DNA of 64,000 nt from Microscillaceae bacterium (GCA_011390205.1 JAABSX010000015.1:1-64000); one strand, 5' to 3'; positions 9,104-18,179 are shown, counted from the stretch's first letter. Program-made: numbers and translations. Notes: generated from the letters alone by a model not told the origin.

Positions 9104-9553
9104 TTAGGGAAGACTTGCTACAGGCTGTGGCGTAAATTTTTCGTATCGCTCTATGACTTTTATTATACCTCCCAATCCGTCAGGTTCTTCATAAGTAAGT
9201 TTAAGCACTTTGTCACTGACTTCTATAATTTTGCTTTCTATGCGGCTGCCATCTGGCAATATTTCTATGATTTTTTGTCCGTCCTTGCTGATTTCCCATC
9301 GGTTTTTTGTGAATAAATTTACTTTCTCTTTGTCTTCATAATAAATCAACTCCCCACTAGGTGCAAGCTCTATAATATTATCTCTTAATGATTCTGAGGG
9401 TAGATTTAGCCCCTCCTCAAATGTAAGCTGCCATTTGTGTGCTGTAAGTAATTCTGAAAGATTTTTAGGGGCTTGGGCTTGTTGATTACAAGAAAAAAGC
9501 CCTAAAATAATAAAAATACAAGAAATGGATAAGGTTGGAAGATAATATTTCAT
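9104..9553 (-). CDS. Lipocalin-like lipoprotein of unknown function
   Basis: A 149-residue lipoprotein with a signal peptide and lipobox LGLFSC (Cys22). The mature part starts with LLTAHKWQLTFEEG and continues as beta strands with W, NRWEISKDGQ and KLTYEEPDG. This resembles small lipocalin-like domains common among Bacteroidota lipoproteins, which open with a 'L-G-W' type strand. No catalytic residues can be named. It is flanked by its own terminator and a long upstream gap. Confidence 0.75.
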   Translation of the reverse strand: MKYYLPTLSISCIFIILGLFSCNQQAQAPKNLSELLTAHKWQLTFEEGLNLPSESLRDNIIELAPSGELIYYEDKEKVNLFTKNRWEISKDGQKIIEILPDGSRIESKIIEVSDKVLKLTYEEPDGLGGIIKVIERYEKFTPQPVASLP

Positions 9554-9931
9554 GTCAATTTTGGTTTTGATGTCATCAGAACAATTCTCGAATAACTTGC
9601 CATTTTTGTAATCAACTGATTTACAAGGTTTTATATTTTAAGATATTTACCCTCTACATCTCAATTTTGGAAATATTTCTACTAAATAGAAATTACTATT
9701 TTTTTGGGAATAAAGTACATTTGCAAGTTTTGAACAATATTTTACTGTATTCATTTCATGGAGAGAAGTCTTTAAGCACAAAATTGAACTATTTATTCAT
9801 AAAAGCCGTAGTAAGTGCGTTTTATTCGTTGCGGGCTTTTCACGCCAAAATATCTAATACTGCCAAGAGATAGGACTTCACAAGAAGGATTACTAATTTT
9901 GCAGGCTAAAATCACAAAACAATAAATTAAG
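9554..9931. other. Intergenic region with possible leader RNA upstream of panD
   Basis: A promoter-like TACATTTG (9716-9723) is followed by a hairpin with arms AAAAGCC (about 9798) and GGGCTTTT (ending about 9840), which could end a short transcript. The panD promoter lies after it. A 68-codon frame at 9667-9873 has no protein-like features and is not called. Confidence 0.3.
9894..9901 (+). promoter_or_regulatory. Candidate promoter -7 element for the panD operon
   Basis: TAATTTTG matches TAnnTTTG and ends 30 bases before the panD ATG. No clear -33 TTG. Confidence 0.5.
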
Positions 9932-10279
9932 ATGTTGGTAGAAGTTTTAAAATCTAAGATTCATAGAGTAAAAGTTACACAAGCCGAGCTGCACTATGTG
10001 GGGAGCATCACTGTAGATGAAGACCTACTAGAGGCAGCTGGGATGTTTGCCAATCAAAAAGTACAGATAGTCAATATCAACAATGGTGAGCGGCTAGAGA
10101 CTTACATCATCAAAGGCAAAAGGGGCACGGGTGAAATCTGCCTGAATGGCCCTGCTGCACGTAAAGTACAGGTGGGTGATGTCATTATTATCATTGCCTA
10201 TGCTTGGATGGAAGAAGAGAAAGCACGCATTTATGAGCCCAATGTAATTTTCCCTGATGAGCATAACCGCCCTATCTAA
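9932..10279 (+). CDS. panD: Aspartate 1-decarboxylase, pyruvoyl enzyme precursor
   Basis: Makes beta-alanine from aspartate for pantothenate and CoA. The 115-residue proenzyme has the self-cleavage site Gly24-Ser25 in HYVGSITVD, at the same position as in E. coli; Ser25 becomes the pyruvoyl group. Lys9 and Arg in KGKRGTG, both active-site residues, are kept, as is NGPAAR. Length is normal. It starts a plus-strand run with a UPF0104 membrane protein, rfaE2 and a Zn-peptidase, an order I associate with Cytophagia genomes; panC is not in the window. Confidence 0.95.
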   Translation: MLVEVLKSKIHRVKVTQAELHYVGSITVDEDLLEAAGMFANQKVQIVNINNGERLETYIIKGKRGTGEICLNGPAARKVQVGDVIIIIAYAWMEEEKARIYEPNVIFPDEHNRPI

Positions 10280-10308
10280 GTACAGACTTTCTTATTTTTA
10301 GAGATATT

Positions 10309-11340
10309 ATGCAAAAAATTTTACGAAACGGCCTCAGATATGGGCTGCCCTTGGGGCTATCGGTGCTTTTACTTTTGTATGCTTTTCGTGGGCTTAATTG
10401 GGCAGATTTGCAGGCACAGTTTACAAGGGCGGATTATCGCTGGATATTTGCGATGGCAGTATTTGGGCTGTTAAGCCATGCTTCACGCTCGTATCGCTGG
10501 CAATTGCTTTTAGCACCTTTGGGCTACAAAACCCACTTCTCGAGTGCTTTTCACACTGTCATGTCTGCTTATTTTGTCAATCTTATTTTCCCGAGAGCTG
10601 GTGAGGTATCTAGGTGCGGGCTGATGCAAGAGCTAGATGATGTGCCCATGAGCATTGGTTTTGGCACGGTGGTCGTGGAGCGTGTGATAGACCTGCTGAT
10701 GTTATTGGGGCTAATTTTGGTGCTTTTGGTGGTAGAGTTTGAGCAATTAAGCCACACGATATTAGATTTTTTTGTGAGCAAAATCCCGACAATACAAGGC
10801 TTCTTGTTTTTTTCACTCAGCCTAGGTATAGGCATTGGGTTGGTGGCGTGGCTTTGGCTTCACTATAAAGCACGGCTGCTTCAATCTAAGGTGATACAAA
10901 AAGTAATTGCATTTCTACGCAATGTAGCCCAAGGGTTTTTAAGCATTCGGAGTGTAAGGAATAAGCCTGCTTTTGTCTTTCACACATTTTTTATTTGGCT
11001 GATGTACTACTGCATGTCCTCCATTTTATTTCTCTCTTTTCCTGAGACTGCACAGCTTGACTGGTGGTTTGGGTTCATTGTTTTGATTTTGGGGGGCTTG
11101 GGCATGGCTGCACCTGTGCAAGGGGGCATCGGCACGTATCACCTGCTCGTGGGAGGAGCTTTTGTGATGCGAGGCATGAGCCAAGAAGAGGGCATTATCA
11201 TGGCTACTTTTATGCACACAGCTCAGACAAGCCTTATTATTTTTGGAGGAGGATTTTCATTTCTTTGGTGTATGTTTTGGATTGGACAGAAAAAACTCAA
11301 AAAAAATATACCCTCTGTTAAAGAAGAAACCCCTCAATAA
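10309..11340 (+). CDS. Lysylphosphatidylglycerol synthase transmembrane (UPF0104 / flippase-like) protein
   Basis: A 343-residue inner-membrane protein with about eight hydrophobic helices. Family marks are [13 protein letters not shown] after the second or third helix, [13 protein letters not shown], and [24 protein letters not shown] near the C-terminus. These belong to the LPG_synthase_TM / UPF0104 group, the flippase half of MprF-like proteins without the aminoacyl-transferase domain. It may move a lipid or polyprenyl-linked substrate across the membrane; the substrate is unknown. It starts 29 bp after panD and ends 10 bp before rfaE2, so the three are likely one operon. Confidence 0.87.
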   Translation: MQKILRNGLRYGLPLGLSVLLLLYAFRGLNWADLQAQFTRADYRWIFAMAVFGLLSHASRSYRWQLLLAPLGYKTHFSSAFHTVMSAYFVNLIFPRAGEVSRCGLMQELDDVPMSIGFGTVVVERVIDLLMLLGLILVLLVVEFEQLSHTILDFFVSKIPTIQGFLFFSLSLGIGIGLVAWLWLHYKARLLQSKVIQKVIAFLRNVAQGFLSIRSVRNKPAFVFHTFFIWLMYYCMSSILFLSFPETAQLDWWFGFIVLILGGLGMAAPVQGGIGTYHLLVGGAFVMRGMSQEEGIIMATFMHTAQTSLIIFGGGFSFLWCMFWIGQKKLKKNIPSVKEETPQ

Positions 11341-11350
11341 AACACAAACC

Positions 11351-11842
11351 ATGGACACAAAACTCAAAATATATCCTGATGCCGAGCAAGCGCATTTACA
11401 ACAACTCTTGGCGGCATGGCGTGCGGCTTCTCAAAAAATAGTATTCACCAATGGGTGTTTTGATATAGTGCATCTGGGGCACATAGATTACCTAGAAAAA
11501 GCCAAGCTCAAGGGTGATAAACTCGTGGTGGGGCTAAACTCAGACGCCTCTGTCAGAAGACTCAAGGGCGAAAGCCGCCCCATCATCTCAGAATACCCTC
11601 GGGCTAGAATGCTGGCTGCCTTCGTTTTCGTAGATGCAGTGATTATCTTTCAAGAAGATACGCCATTAAGTCTGATAAAAAGCATTCAACCTGACATTTT
11701 GACCAAAGGAGATGATTATACACCCGAAAATATCGTTGGTGCAGATTTTGTGATAGACAAAGGTGGAAAGGTAGAGACAATCGCACTCGTAAAAGGATAT
11801 GCTACCTCTCAAATAATTGCTAAAATCAAGGAACAAGGATAG
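11351..11842 (+). CDS. rfaE2: D-glycero-beta-D-manno-heptose 1-phosphate adenylyltransferase
   Basis: Adenylates heptose-1-phosphate on the route to ADP-heptose for lipopolysaccharide. The 163-residue protein has the cytidylyltransferase fold with [17 protein letters not shown] (HxGH motif) and [17 protein letters not shown], diagnostic for RfaE2 / HldE C-terminal domain; RFT-like [12 protein letters not shown] follows. The kinase half (RfaE1) is absent, as is usual in this phylum where the two are separate genes. I chose ATG 11351 because the frame upstream overlaps the previous gene and the normal length is reached from here. Confidence 0.92.
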   Translation: MDTKLKIYPDAEQAHLQQLLAAWRAASQKIVFTNGCFDIVHLGHIDYLEKAKLKGDKLVVGLNSDASVRRLKGESRPIISEYPRARMLAAFVFVDAVIIFQEDTPLSLIKSIQPDILTKGDDYTPENIVGADFVIDKGGKVETIALVKGYATSQIIAKIKEQG

Positions 11843-11897
11843 AAAAATCTTTGTATATAGTAAAAATTTACATTCACTAAACTAAACACAAAACAGT

Positions 11898-12590
11898 ATG
11901 ATTTGGATAATTTTTGGCGTAACAATGATTGCTAGCCTCATCGCAAGTTGGTCATTAAAATCTAAATTTAAAAAGTACGCTCAAATCACTCTTAGCTCAA
12001 ACATGACTGGGCAAGAAATCGCAGAGAGAATGCTTAAAGACCATCAAATCTATGATGTGAGCGTTACCTGTGTAGGTGGGCAACTCACTGACCACTACAA
12101 CCCTGCCGACAAAACCGTCAATCTTAGCGAAGAAGTCTATTACGGACGCTCTGCTGCTGCTGCTGCCGTAGCTGCACATGAATGCGGGCATGCCGTACAG
12201 CATGCCACGGCCTACAGTATGCTTGAGTTCAGAAGTGCACTTGTGCCTTTGCAAGCCGTCAGTGGCACTGTCTTGAATGTCATTTTTATGGTCAGTATTT
12301 TTGGAAGTGTTTTCTTGACAAGCATGTTTCCCTTTCAGACAATGCTGCTAGTCATCATAGCTGCTTATGCAGTCATGACTACGTTTAGTTTCATCACGCT
12401 GCCCGTGGAGTATGACGCAAGCAAACGGGCTTTGGCTTGGATACAAAGCAATGGCATCGTCAATTCATCTGAATATGGCATGGCAAAAGACGCACTTAAC
12501 ACAGCAGCACTTACATATGTGATAGCTGCACTAGGCTCACTTGCTACTTTGCTCTACTATGTGTCTATGTTTCTTGGCTCAGATAGATAA
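11898..12590 (+). CDS. Membrane zinc metallopeptidase, Zn_peptidase_2 (YugP) family
   Basis: A 230-residue membrane protein. It has an N-terminal membrane helix, then the zinc-binding HEXXH-type motif AAHECGHAVQHA, then three more hydrophobic helices with FITLPVEYDASKRALAWI, where the Glu and Asp are conserved in the family. SNMTGQEIAERML and VTCVGGQLTDHYNP are also typical. The family is widespread but its substrates are not established. It follows rfaE2 by 55 bp in the same direction, and a strong terminator is found about 93 bp after the stop. Confidence 0.9.
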   Translation: MIWIIFGVTMIASLIASWSLKSKFKKYAQITLSSNMTGQEIAERMLKDHQIYDVSVTCVGGQLTDHYNPADKTVNLSEEVYYGRSAAAAAVAAHECGHAVQHATAYSMLEFRSALVPLQAVSGTVLNVIFMVSIFGSVFLTSMFPFQTMLLVIIAAYAVMTTFSFITLPVEYDASKRALAWIQSNGIVNSSEYGMAKDALNTAALTYVIAALGSLATLLYYVSMFLGSDR

Positions 12591-12683
12591 TTCAAAAAAG
12601 AGTAAAAATAGATGTTTTTCTAATAGTTTTTATGGTGAGTTTATAACTTAGCTCCCAGAACAATCTAAAGATTATTACACAAC

Positions 12684-12713
12684 AAAAAAAGGGGTAAGCT
12701 TACCCCTTTTTTT
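12684..12713. terminator. Strong palindromic terminator
   Basis: A perfect palindrome, GGGGTAAGCTTACCCC, flanked by seven A and seven T. It should end the panD-to-peptidase transcript on the plus strand and can also act on the minus strand. Confidence 0.85.
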
Positions 12714-13059
12714 ATGCTGATAGATGTGAAAAAGGGGTACAATCCCTCCCTACCCCCAAATTTATAGTAAATAAAACAGGCAACTGTTTTGTATAGACCA
12801 CCCTATCAAGCACAACTCCTCTCCCCTGCACAGAGCACTGTATTTTTAGTTTTATAAAAAAAAGAAACATCACAAAAAGTCAAGAGGATTTTACCCTATT
12901 TATGTGAGAAAAGTCAAGAATGAAGATACATATTTACATATTAAGATATAATAATATATTTATTATTAAAAATAATAACAATAAAACTAAACAAAATATC
13001 CCATAATCAAGATATACAATGTGTAAGTGTTAAAATTCACACTAAAATCTACCAAGCCC
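12714..13059. other. A+T-rich intergenic region
   Basis: About 345 bp without a convincing gene. The stretch 12930-13000 is nearly pure A/T with ATTAAAAATAATAAC-type runs. A GTG at 13027 is in frame with the next gene but has weak support. Confidence 0.5.
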
Positions 13060-13479
13060 ATGACAGTTTACGAAAGTGACTACATCATCATTCAATATTC
13101 AGAAGAGAAAAAGCTGCTAGAAAGACACTGGAAGCCTAACAGCTACCAGCTAAATGACGAGCAGTTTAAAAAAGAAATGCTGCACGTCTTAGAAGCAGTA
13201 AAAAAACACGCAGTACTGTCCGTACTAGGTGATACCAAAAACTTCCTGTATGTTATTTTGCCAGAGATGCAGATATGGCTAGACGAACACGTATATTCGC
13301 AGCTTGGCAAATATGGTGTACAAAAAATGGCATTTGTCAATAGTGAAGATTTTTATGCACAGCTCAGCGTAGAGCAGTCTATAGGAGAATCTACCAAAAA
13401 CTACCAAGTACAATATTTTGAGGGTGAAGAGGCTGCAAAAAACTGGCTTTTAGAAACAGAAAACGAGGTCAAGTCTTAG
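13060..13479 (+). CDS. Small STAS/SpoIIAA-like cytoplasmic protein, function unknown
   Basis: A 139-residue soluble protein if started at ATG 13060; a GTG at 13027 would add 11 residues. It opens with a strand ending in IIQYSEEKKLLERHWKPNS, then QFKKEMLHVLEAVKKH and VLSVLGDTKNFLYVI, and later YGVQKMAFVNSEDF. The alternating strands and helices, with the 'LGD' turn after a hydrophobic strand, recall single-domain STAS/SpoIIAA-like proteins common in Cytophagales. No catalytic residue is seen. It is monocistronic, with a terminator downstream. Confidence 0.7.
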   Translation: MTVYESDYIIIQYSEEKKLLERHWKPNSYQLNDEQFKKEMLHVLEAVKKHAVLSVLGDTKNFLYVILPEMQIWLDEHVYSQLGKYGVQKMAFVNSEDFYAQLSVEQSIGESTKNYQVQYFEGEEAAKNWLLETENEVKS

Positions 13480-13555
13480 CACGGCAAAGAAGCCAACACA
13501 TACACCTGAGCACCCAAAATGCAAAAGTACTCTCCCAGGAGTGCAGACATTTCAT

Positions 13556-13584
13556 AAGCCCATCATTTTTTATGGGCTTTTTTT
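13556..13584 (+). terminator. Rho-independent terminator
   Basis: Arms AAGCCCAT and ATGGGCTT with an 8-base loop, followed by a T-run, 76 bases after the stop of the STAS-like gene. Confidence 0.8.
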
Positions 13585-13768
13585 ATATATTTTTCTCATA
13601 TTTTGTATAATTTTGAGAGTAAAATCTAAAGACAGACCCACTTATTACTTTAATCTTCGATATTCTCAAAACCAACAGCTTGACAAAGAGGTAATTACTG
13701 GGTGAAGTTTGTTCTTTAAAAGAAGAAAATCGTAAATTATATTTAAAACATCATAATCCATTAATTGT

Positions 13769-14935
13769 ATGAATTTAAGTCTTGATACCATCCAAAGCTC
13801 CGACTTCTTGACCGAAGAGCAAATAGAAGTGCGTGATGCTGCCCGTGATTTTGCACAGCGTGAATTACTGCCTGGAGTCATAGAAAGAGATACCCATGAG
13901 AAATTTCCGCACGAACAGATGAAAATGATGGGAGAACTTGGCTTTTTAGGAATGATGGTGGATCCAAAATACGGCGGAAGCGGTATGGATACCGTATCTT
14001 ATGTACTTGCCATAGAAGAAATCTCTAAAATAGATGCCTCTGCAGGCGTGGCAATGTCTGTCAATAACTCACTCGTATGCTGGGGGCTAGAAAAATACGG
14101 CACAGAAGCACAAAAACAAAAATACCTTGTGCCACTTGCCAAAGGTGAAATACTAGGAGCATTCTGCCTCTCCGAACCCGAAGCAGGCTCTGATGCCACC
14201 TCACAACACACTACAGCAGAAGACAAAGGGGATTATTACCTCCTCAATGGTACTAAAAACTGGATTACGAATGGAGGCAATGCCTCTGTATATCTCGTAA
14301 TCGCACAAACTGACCCCGAGAAAAAACACAAAGGCATCAACTGCCTCATCGTAGAAAAGGGGCAAGAGGGCTTTGTGGTAGGCAAAAAAGAAGAAAAACT
14401 AGGCATACGTGGCTCAGACACACACTCTCTGATGTTTACAGATGTGAAAGTACCCAAAGAAAACAGAATAGGTGAAGATGGATTTGGATTTAGGCTCGCC
14501 ATGGAAACCCTTAATGGAGGGCGTATCGGCATTGCAGCACAGGCACTAGGCATCGCTGCTGGAGCATATGAGCTTTCCCTAAAATACTCCAAAGAGCGTA
14601 AAACCTTCGGAAAACCTATCTCCGAACACCAAGCCATTCAATTCAAATTGGCAGATATGATTACAAGCATCAATGCTGCAAGGCTGCTCACACTACAGGC
14701 TGCACGTGTCAAAGATGCTGGGCTTAACTATGTAAATGCCGCCGCACAAGCCAAGTTATTTGCCTCACAAGTAGCAATGGATACTACCATAGAAGCCGTA
14801 CAAGTGCACGGTGGATATGGCTATGTGAAAGAATACCACGTAGAGCGATTAATGAGAGATGCCAAGATTACACAAATCTATGAAGGCACTTCAGAAATCC
14901 ACAAAATCGTCATTGCCCGTGAAATCTTGAAATAA
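13769..14935 (+). CDS. Acyl-CoA dehydrogenase, short-chain/butyryl type
   Basis: FAD-dependent oxidation of acyl-CoA to trans-2-enoyl-CoA in fatty-acid degradation. The 388-residue protein has all three ACAD domains. The N-terminal helical part contains the segment ending IDASAGVAMSVNNSL. The middle domain carries CLSEPEAGSDA and NGTKNWITNGG, which contact FAD. The C-terminal part has YSKERKTFGKPISEHQ and the catalytic-base motif QIYEGTSEIHK. Length and motifs fit short-chain ACADs. It stands alone, with a possible weak -7 element TATATTTA at about 13737 and a terminator after the stop; an AraC regulator follows. Confidence 0.95.
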   Translation: MNLSLDTIQSSDFLTEEQIEVRDAARDFAQRELLPGVIERDTHEKFPHEQMKMMGELGFLGMMVDPKYGGSGMDTVSYVLAIEEISKIDASAGVAMSVNNSLVCWGLEKYGTEAQKQKYLVPLAKGEILGAFCLSEPEAGSDATSQHTTAEDKGDYYLLNGTKNWITNGGNASVYLVIAQTDPEKKHKGINCLIVEKGQEGFVVGKKEEKLGIRGSDTHSLMFTDVKVPKENRIGEDGFGFRLAMETLNGGRIGIAAQALGIAAGAYELSLKYSKERKTFGKPISEHQAIQFKLADMITSINAARLLTLQAARVKDAGLNYVNAAAQAKLFASQVAMDTTIEAVQVHGGYGYVKEYHVERLMRDAKITQIYEGTSEIHKIVIAREILK

Positions 14936-14975
14936 TTACATTCTTATTCGTTAAAAGTTTGGCTTTATCAAAAAT

Positions 14976-15009
14976 TGGATGTACTTTTGAAGTGCATCCA
15001 GTTTTTTTT
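14976..15009 (+). terminator. Rho-independent terminator of the acyl-CoA dehydrogenase gene
   Basis: Arms TGGATGTACT and AGTGCATCCA (one wobble) with a 5-base loop, followed by a run of eight T. Confidence 0.85.
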
Positions 15010-15084
15010 GCTAATTAGTTAAGTCCAATTCGAAACCTAATTAATCAGTTTAAAGAACTAATAAACTCATTAAACTTAAAAATC

Positions 15085-16011
15085 ATGGAAGACTACAACA
15101 AAATTATAGAATCTCTCTCCGTTAGGTTTCAGAAAGCAAGAAATATTAAAATTCTACAATCTATCACAGTAAGCAATCATTATGATGTAGAAAATTATAT
15201 CTTACTATTGCACGAAGGACAACTCTCCGTAGGTGATGGCACTCAAAAAGTAGAAAAAGGAGACATGCTATTCGTGCCGGGAGGCAAGCAAGTAGTGATG
15301 AGCTATGGCGAAGACGAACCCAAAAAAATAATAGACAACGAAGAATTTATTAGCAATAAAGACAAGTATTTTGTGGGTAATAAAGACATTAACCTCATCG
15401 GAAAAGAGCCCAACTCATTTAGCTACATCACTTGTGAAGCCAAAGTATTTGACTCTATCAACTTTTTTGCTTCTCTAGATATTCCGCCTTTTGTCATCAA
15501 AGACAACCCCGGCATGGCACGCCTTATCAAAGAAGTAGTGATAGAAAATGCTGCCGACCGTGCAGGCAAAAATAGGGTCGTAAAAATCAAAACAGAACAG
15601 GTCATCATTGAGATTATTAGGTATATCTTGTCCGAAGGTATGTTTGTAGAAAAACTCGCTACCAATAGCACTTACTTTAAAGACCCCCGCCTGATAGATA
15701 TTTTCAATTACATTCGCCAATACCTCGGAGGAGATTTATCCAATAAAAAACTGGCAGAAATAGCCAACGTATCCGAAGATTATGTAGGGCAGTATTTCAA
15801 GATGCTCACAGGCATTAACCCACAAGATTATATAGAATACCAAAGAATGGAAATGGCTATTCACCTCTTACGCACCACCAACAAAAGCATCCGTGAGATA
15901 GGGCAAGAGGTAGGATACAAAGATACGGCTTACTTTTGCCGCCGATTCAAAATGATGTTTGGAATACCCGCAGGAAAAATGCGCCGAAGAGATTCTCTGA
16001 TGAATGTCTAA
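15085..16011 (+). CDS. AraC-family transcriptional regulator
   Basis: A 308-residue regulator. The N-terminal half has a cupin-like sensor region (LLLHEGQLSVGDGTQKVEKG followed by MLFVPGG, which aligns with AraC-type ligand-binding beta barrels). The C-terminal 100 residues are an HTH_18 domain: LSNKKLAEIANVSEDYVGQY for the first helix-turn-helix, then SIREIGQEVGYKDTAYFCRR and FKMMFGIPAGKMRR for the second. The ligand is unknown. It follows the acyl-CoA dehydrogenase behind a terminator, so joint regulation is possible but not shown. Confidence 0.9.
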   Translation: MEDYNKIIESLSVRFQKARNIKILQSITVSNHYDVENYILLLHEGQLSVGDGTQKVEKGDMLFVPGGKQVVMSYGEDEPKKIIDNEEFISNKDKYFVGNKDINLIGKEPNSFSYITCEAKVFDSINFFASLDIPPFVIKDNPGMARLIKEVVIENAADRAGKNRVVKIKTEQVIIEIIRYILSEGMFVEKLATNSTYFKDPRLIDIFNYIRQYLGGDLSNKKLAEIANVSEDYVGQYFKMLTGINPQDYIEYQRMEMAIHLLRTTNKSIREIGQEVGYKDTAYFCRRFKMMFGIPAGKMRRRDSLMNV

Positions 16012-16038
16012 AATACACCATTCAAAAATAATTCTTAC

Positions 16039-16072
16039 AGCCGTATTTAGCACAAGCCAAGTACGGCTTTTT
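16039..16072 (+). terminator. Rho-independent terminator of the AraC gene
   Basis: Arms AGCCGTA and TACGGCT with a 16-base loop and a short T-run, 28 bases after the stop. Confidence 0.75.
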
Positions 16073-16252
16073 GATGTATAATGGCAGGATTTTAGGCATT
16101 TCTAAAAACAATATGCCAAAATGTCTTAATTTATACCAAACTATTCACTGACTTTATGAAAAAATGGCACTTATTCTTTGGTTCTTTCATTCGGTACAGG
16201 CTTTGACTATTGATTCTTAAATAAATTAATCATCATATAACTCCTTAAAATT

Positions 16253-16729
16253 ATGCGTTACAAAAATTGCGATACAGACCCTCAAAAAAATTGGTTTGAA
16301 TTTATAGATGAAGTCTTGGCAGGTGATATGAAAGATTTTGCCAAAAAATTCAAAAACTTTGGAGAAGAAGTCAAAGAAGCCGTAAACCGAGAATTTGCTG
16401 AAAATACACCCCTCATGAATGTCATAGAGTCTGAAAATGCCTACAAAATACAGATAGCAGCCCCAGGCTTGAGCAAAGAGGTCTTCAAAGTAAGGCTAGA
16501 AGAAAACAGACTGTACATCTCCGCAGACAGTGAACTCACACTGCCCGAAGGTGAATCTTACAAAAAAAGAGAGTTTAATTTTACCAAATTTGAGCGCAAA
16601 CTACAGCTGCCCGAAGAAGTAGAAACAGAGCAAATTCAGGCACGCTACGAGCACGGAATCCTACAGATTCATATCCCAAAGAAAAGCCCTGAAGCCAAAG
16701 ACAATGCAAGGGATATCAAAGTGGACTAA
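16253..16729 (+). CDS. Hsp20 / alpha-crystallin small heat-shock protein
   Basis: A 158-residue ATP-independent chaperone that holds unfolding proteins. The alpha-crystallin domain spans about residues 55-150: PLMNVIESENAYKIQIAAPG opens it, followed by LSKEVFKVRLEENRLYISA, and EHGILQIHIPKK closes it (the usual A-x-x-x-n-G-v-L motif appears as ARYEHGILQIHIPK). The N-terminal arm is long and charged and starts with a Cys-containing segment MRYKNCDTD. The C-terminal IxI anchor is weak (DIKVD). No CIRCE-like repeat was seen upstream. Confidence 0.9.
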   Translation: MRYKNCDTDPQKNWFEFIDEVLAGDMKDFAKKFKNFGEEVKEAVNREFAENTPLMNVIESENAYKIQIAAPGLSKEVFKVRLEENRLYISADSELTLPEGESYKKREFNFTKFERKLQLPEEVETEQIQARYEHGILQIHIPKKSPEAKDNARDIKVD

Positions 16730-16772
16730 ATAAGTGAAATCATAACTGTTTGGCTAGGAAGTTTTTTACAAA

Positions 16773-16792
16773 ACCGTAGGGGTGGAATCTTT
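16773..16792 (+). repeat. REP-like motif, copy 1
   Basis: ACCGTAGGGGTGGAATCTTT. It matches copy 3 (18159-18179) at 17 of 19 positions of the core ACCGTAGGTGTGAAATCTT. It resembles short palindromic repeats I associate with Bacteroidota intergenic regions. Confidence 0.5.
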
Positions 16793-16871
16793 GACATGAC
16801 CTCGAGACTAAACTGAAACACCTAAATACCTGCGTGAAATCAAAGAGTTTCTTAGTATCTGTTATTACCAG

Positions 16872-16908
16872 ACCTGATAAGCCGTTTGTGCTCATCAGGT
16901 TTTTTTTG
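16872..16908 (+). terminator. Hairpin with T-run
   Basis: Arms ACCTGAT and ATCAGGT separated by 15 bases, then a run of T. It could end the hsp20 transcript after a 140-nt 3' tail. Confidence 0.65.
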
Positions 16909-17151
16909 CCATCACCCTCCCATCAAAGCAGAACCATCTTTATACCTATGCAGTGATTTTAAATCCATTATTTTAGCAAATTGTCAGAAAACATTGTACT
17001 TTCAAATCATCATTGCACTGATTAAACATTTAGACCACAAAAAACCTTTAGATAAAGTGTGACCGATTCACCTGTGAAAAGTCTTTATAGTATTCTAAAA
17101 CTTTTGTAACTTCACCAAAATTTATATCTCTATATTTTAAATATCACCCTT

Positions 17152-17895
17152 ATGAAAAATACCTCATTTATCTTCACAATCTTATTTGGGTTTATGATAA
17201 GCCCCTCACTATCAGCACAAGACTTTAGCATTACCGAAAGAAAAATGTCTTTCGGAAGTGAAGCCTACGAATCTCTAGTGGTCAATATCACCAACCCCGA
17301 CGAGGCAAAAGCAAGTGTAGAAAAATACGCCAAAGACAAACTCGGGCTAAAACTCAAAAAAGATGGCCGTGATGTGCTCATGGCAGACAAAATATCTCTC
17401 CCTACCATCATCCCCTCTAAAAGAGGTGATCTCTTGGTCGCCTTTACCGATGCACAGATGTCATTCGCTTTCCGAATGGGCTATGATTTTATCTTGAATG
17501 GACAAGAATATGAAGATGAAATGTATAGGTTCAAGCAGCTCGTCAATGATGTCTTGTTTCACTACTACTCTGACGGGCTGAATGCTCAAATAGAAAAAAA
17601 AGAAAGACAAATCAAAGATTTTGAAAAAGAGATCAGCAAAAACACCCGTGAAAGTGAAAAACTAGGCAGAGACATCCAAAAAAATAATAAAAAAATAGGC
17701 AAAGCCGATGAATCAGACAGGATAGGAATGGAAAATGAAAGCATCGATGCACAAAACCGACAAGCTGCCATTGCAGACATCAACGCCAACCTCCAAAATG
17801 AAATCAGAAAACTGACAGATGAGATTAACACCATACGCCAAAGCATCAATACCTTATCTCAAAAAGCATCTGATAACATCACTCCCAAAAAATAA
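17152..17895 (+). CDS. Secreted coiled-coil protein of unknown function
   Basis: A 247-residue protein with a signal peptide cleaved after SLSAQ. The N-terminal half (residues 23-135) is mixed alpha/beta with two segments, VVNITNPDEAKASVEKYAKD and DLLVAFTDAQMSFAFRMGYD. The C-terminal half (about 140-240) is a strongly charged coiled coil rich in K, E, N and Q, with heptad-like I/L spacing (IEKKERQIKDFEKEISKNTR and further). I do not recognise a named family. It is monocistronic with a good terminator. A periplasmic structural or envelope role is a guess only. Confidence 0.75.
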   Translation: MKNTSFIFTILFGFMISPSLSAQDFSITERKMSFGSEAYESLVVNITNPDEAKASVEKYAKDKLGLKLKKDGRDVLMADKISLPTIIPSKRGDLLVAFTDAQMSFAFRMGYDFILNGQEYEDEMYRFKQLVNDVLFHYYSDGLNAQIEKKERQIKDFEKEISKNTRESEKLGRDIQKNNKKIGKADESDRIGMENESIDAQNRQAAIADINANLQNEIRKLTDEINTIRQSINTLSQKASDNITPKK

Positions 17896-17944
17896 TACAC
17901 AAACCTAAATCTTAGGCACAAAATAAAGCCCAAACGCTCAAACT

Positions 17945-17976
17945 AAAAAACCTACTCTGAAAGAGTGGGTTTTTTT
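17945..17976 (+). terminator. Rho-independent terminator of the coiled-coil gene
   Basis: Arms CCTACTCT and AGAGTGGG (one wobble) with loop GAA, flanked by A-run and T-run. Confidence 0.85.
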
Positions 17977-17990
17977 GGCTTTGATCCCTC
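17976..17990 (+). repeat. Left direct repeat flanking the small inverted-repeat element
   Basis: TGGCTTTGATCCCTC. It is repeated at 18230-18244 as TGGCTTTGATAGCTC (13 of 15 identical, first ten exact), abutting both ends of the element. This is what a target-site duplication would look like. Confidence 0.5.
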
Positions 17991-18108
17991 CTTCCGCACC
18001 CTTTCTTAACTATTCCTTGATTTAGGTCAAAGATACCACACCTAAAAGTGGTGGACATATTTTTTGCTCTCTTAAGCTACAAAGATGACAAGTCTACGGC
18101 TTTTTTAA

Positions 18109-18130
18109 GTCCGTTAGGACTGAAATCTTT
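18109..18130 (+). repeat. REP-like motif, copy 2
   Basis: A perfect small hairpin, GTCC-GTTA-GGAC, followed by TGAAATCTTT. Compared with copy 3 the arm bases differ but still pair, which points to selection for the hairpin. Confidence 0.5.
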
Positions 18131-18158
18131 GTAGAAAATGTCATGTCAAGAAACAGAA

Positions 18159-18179
18159 ACACCGTAGGTGTGAAATCTT
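18159..18179 (+). repeat. REP-like motif, copy 3
   Basis: Hairpin ACACC-GTA-GGTGT followed by GAAATCTT. It shares the tail and central GTA with copies 1 and 2. Confidence 0.5.

Larger units (their letters stand above)
16730..17151. other. Intergenic region with a REP-like motif and a terminator
   Basis: It holds one copy of a REP-like motif (16773-16792) and a hairpin ACCTGAT/ATCAGGT followed by seven T (16872-16908), 143 bp after the Hsp20 stop. A weak -7-like AACTTTTG lies near 17099. No gene is seen. Confidence 0.5.

Noticed and set aside
9667-9873. 68-codon open frame upstream of panD
   Set aside because: A+T-driven, aromatic-rich and no recognisable features; it covers the hairpin.
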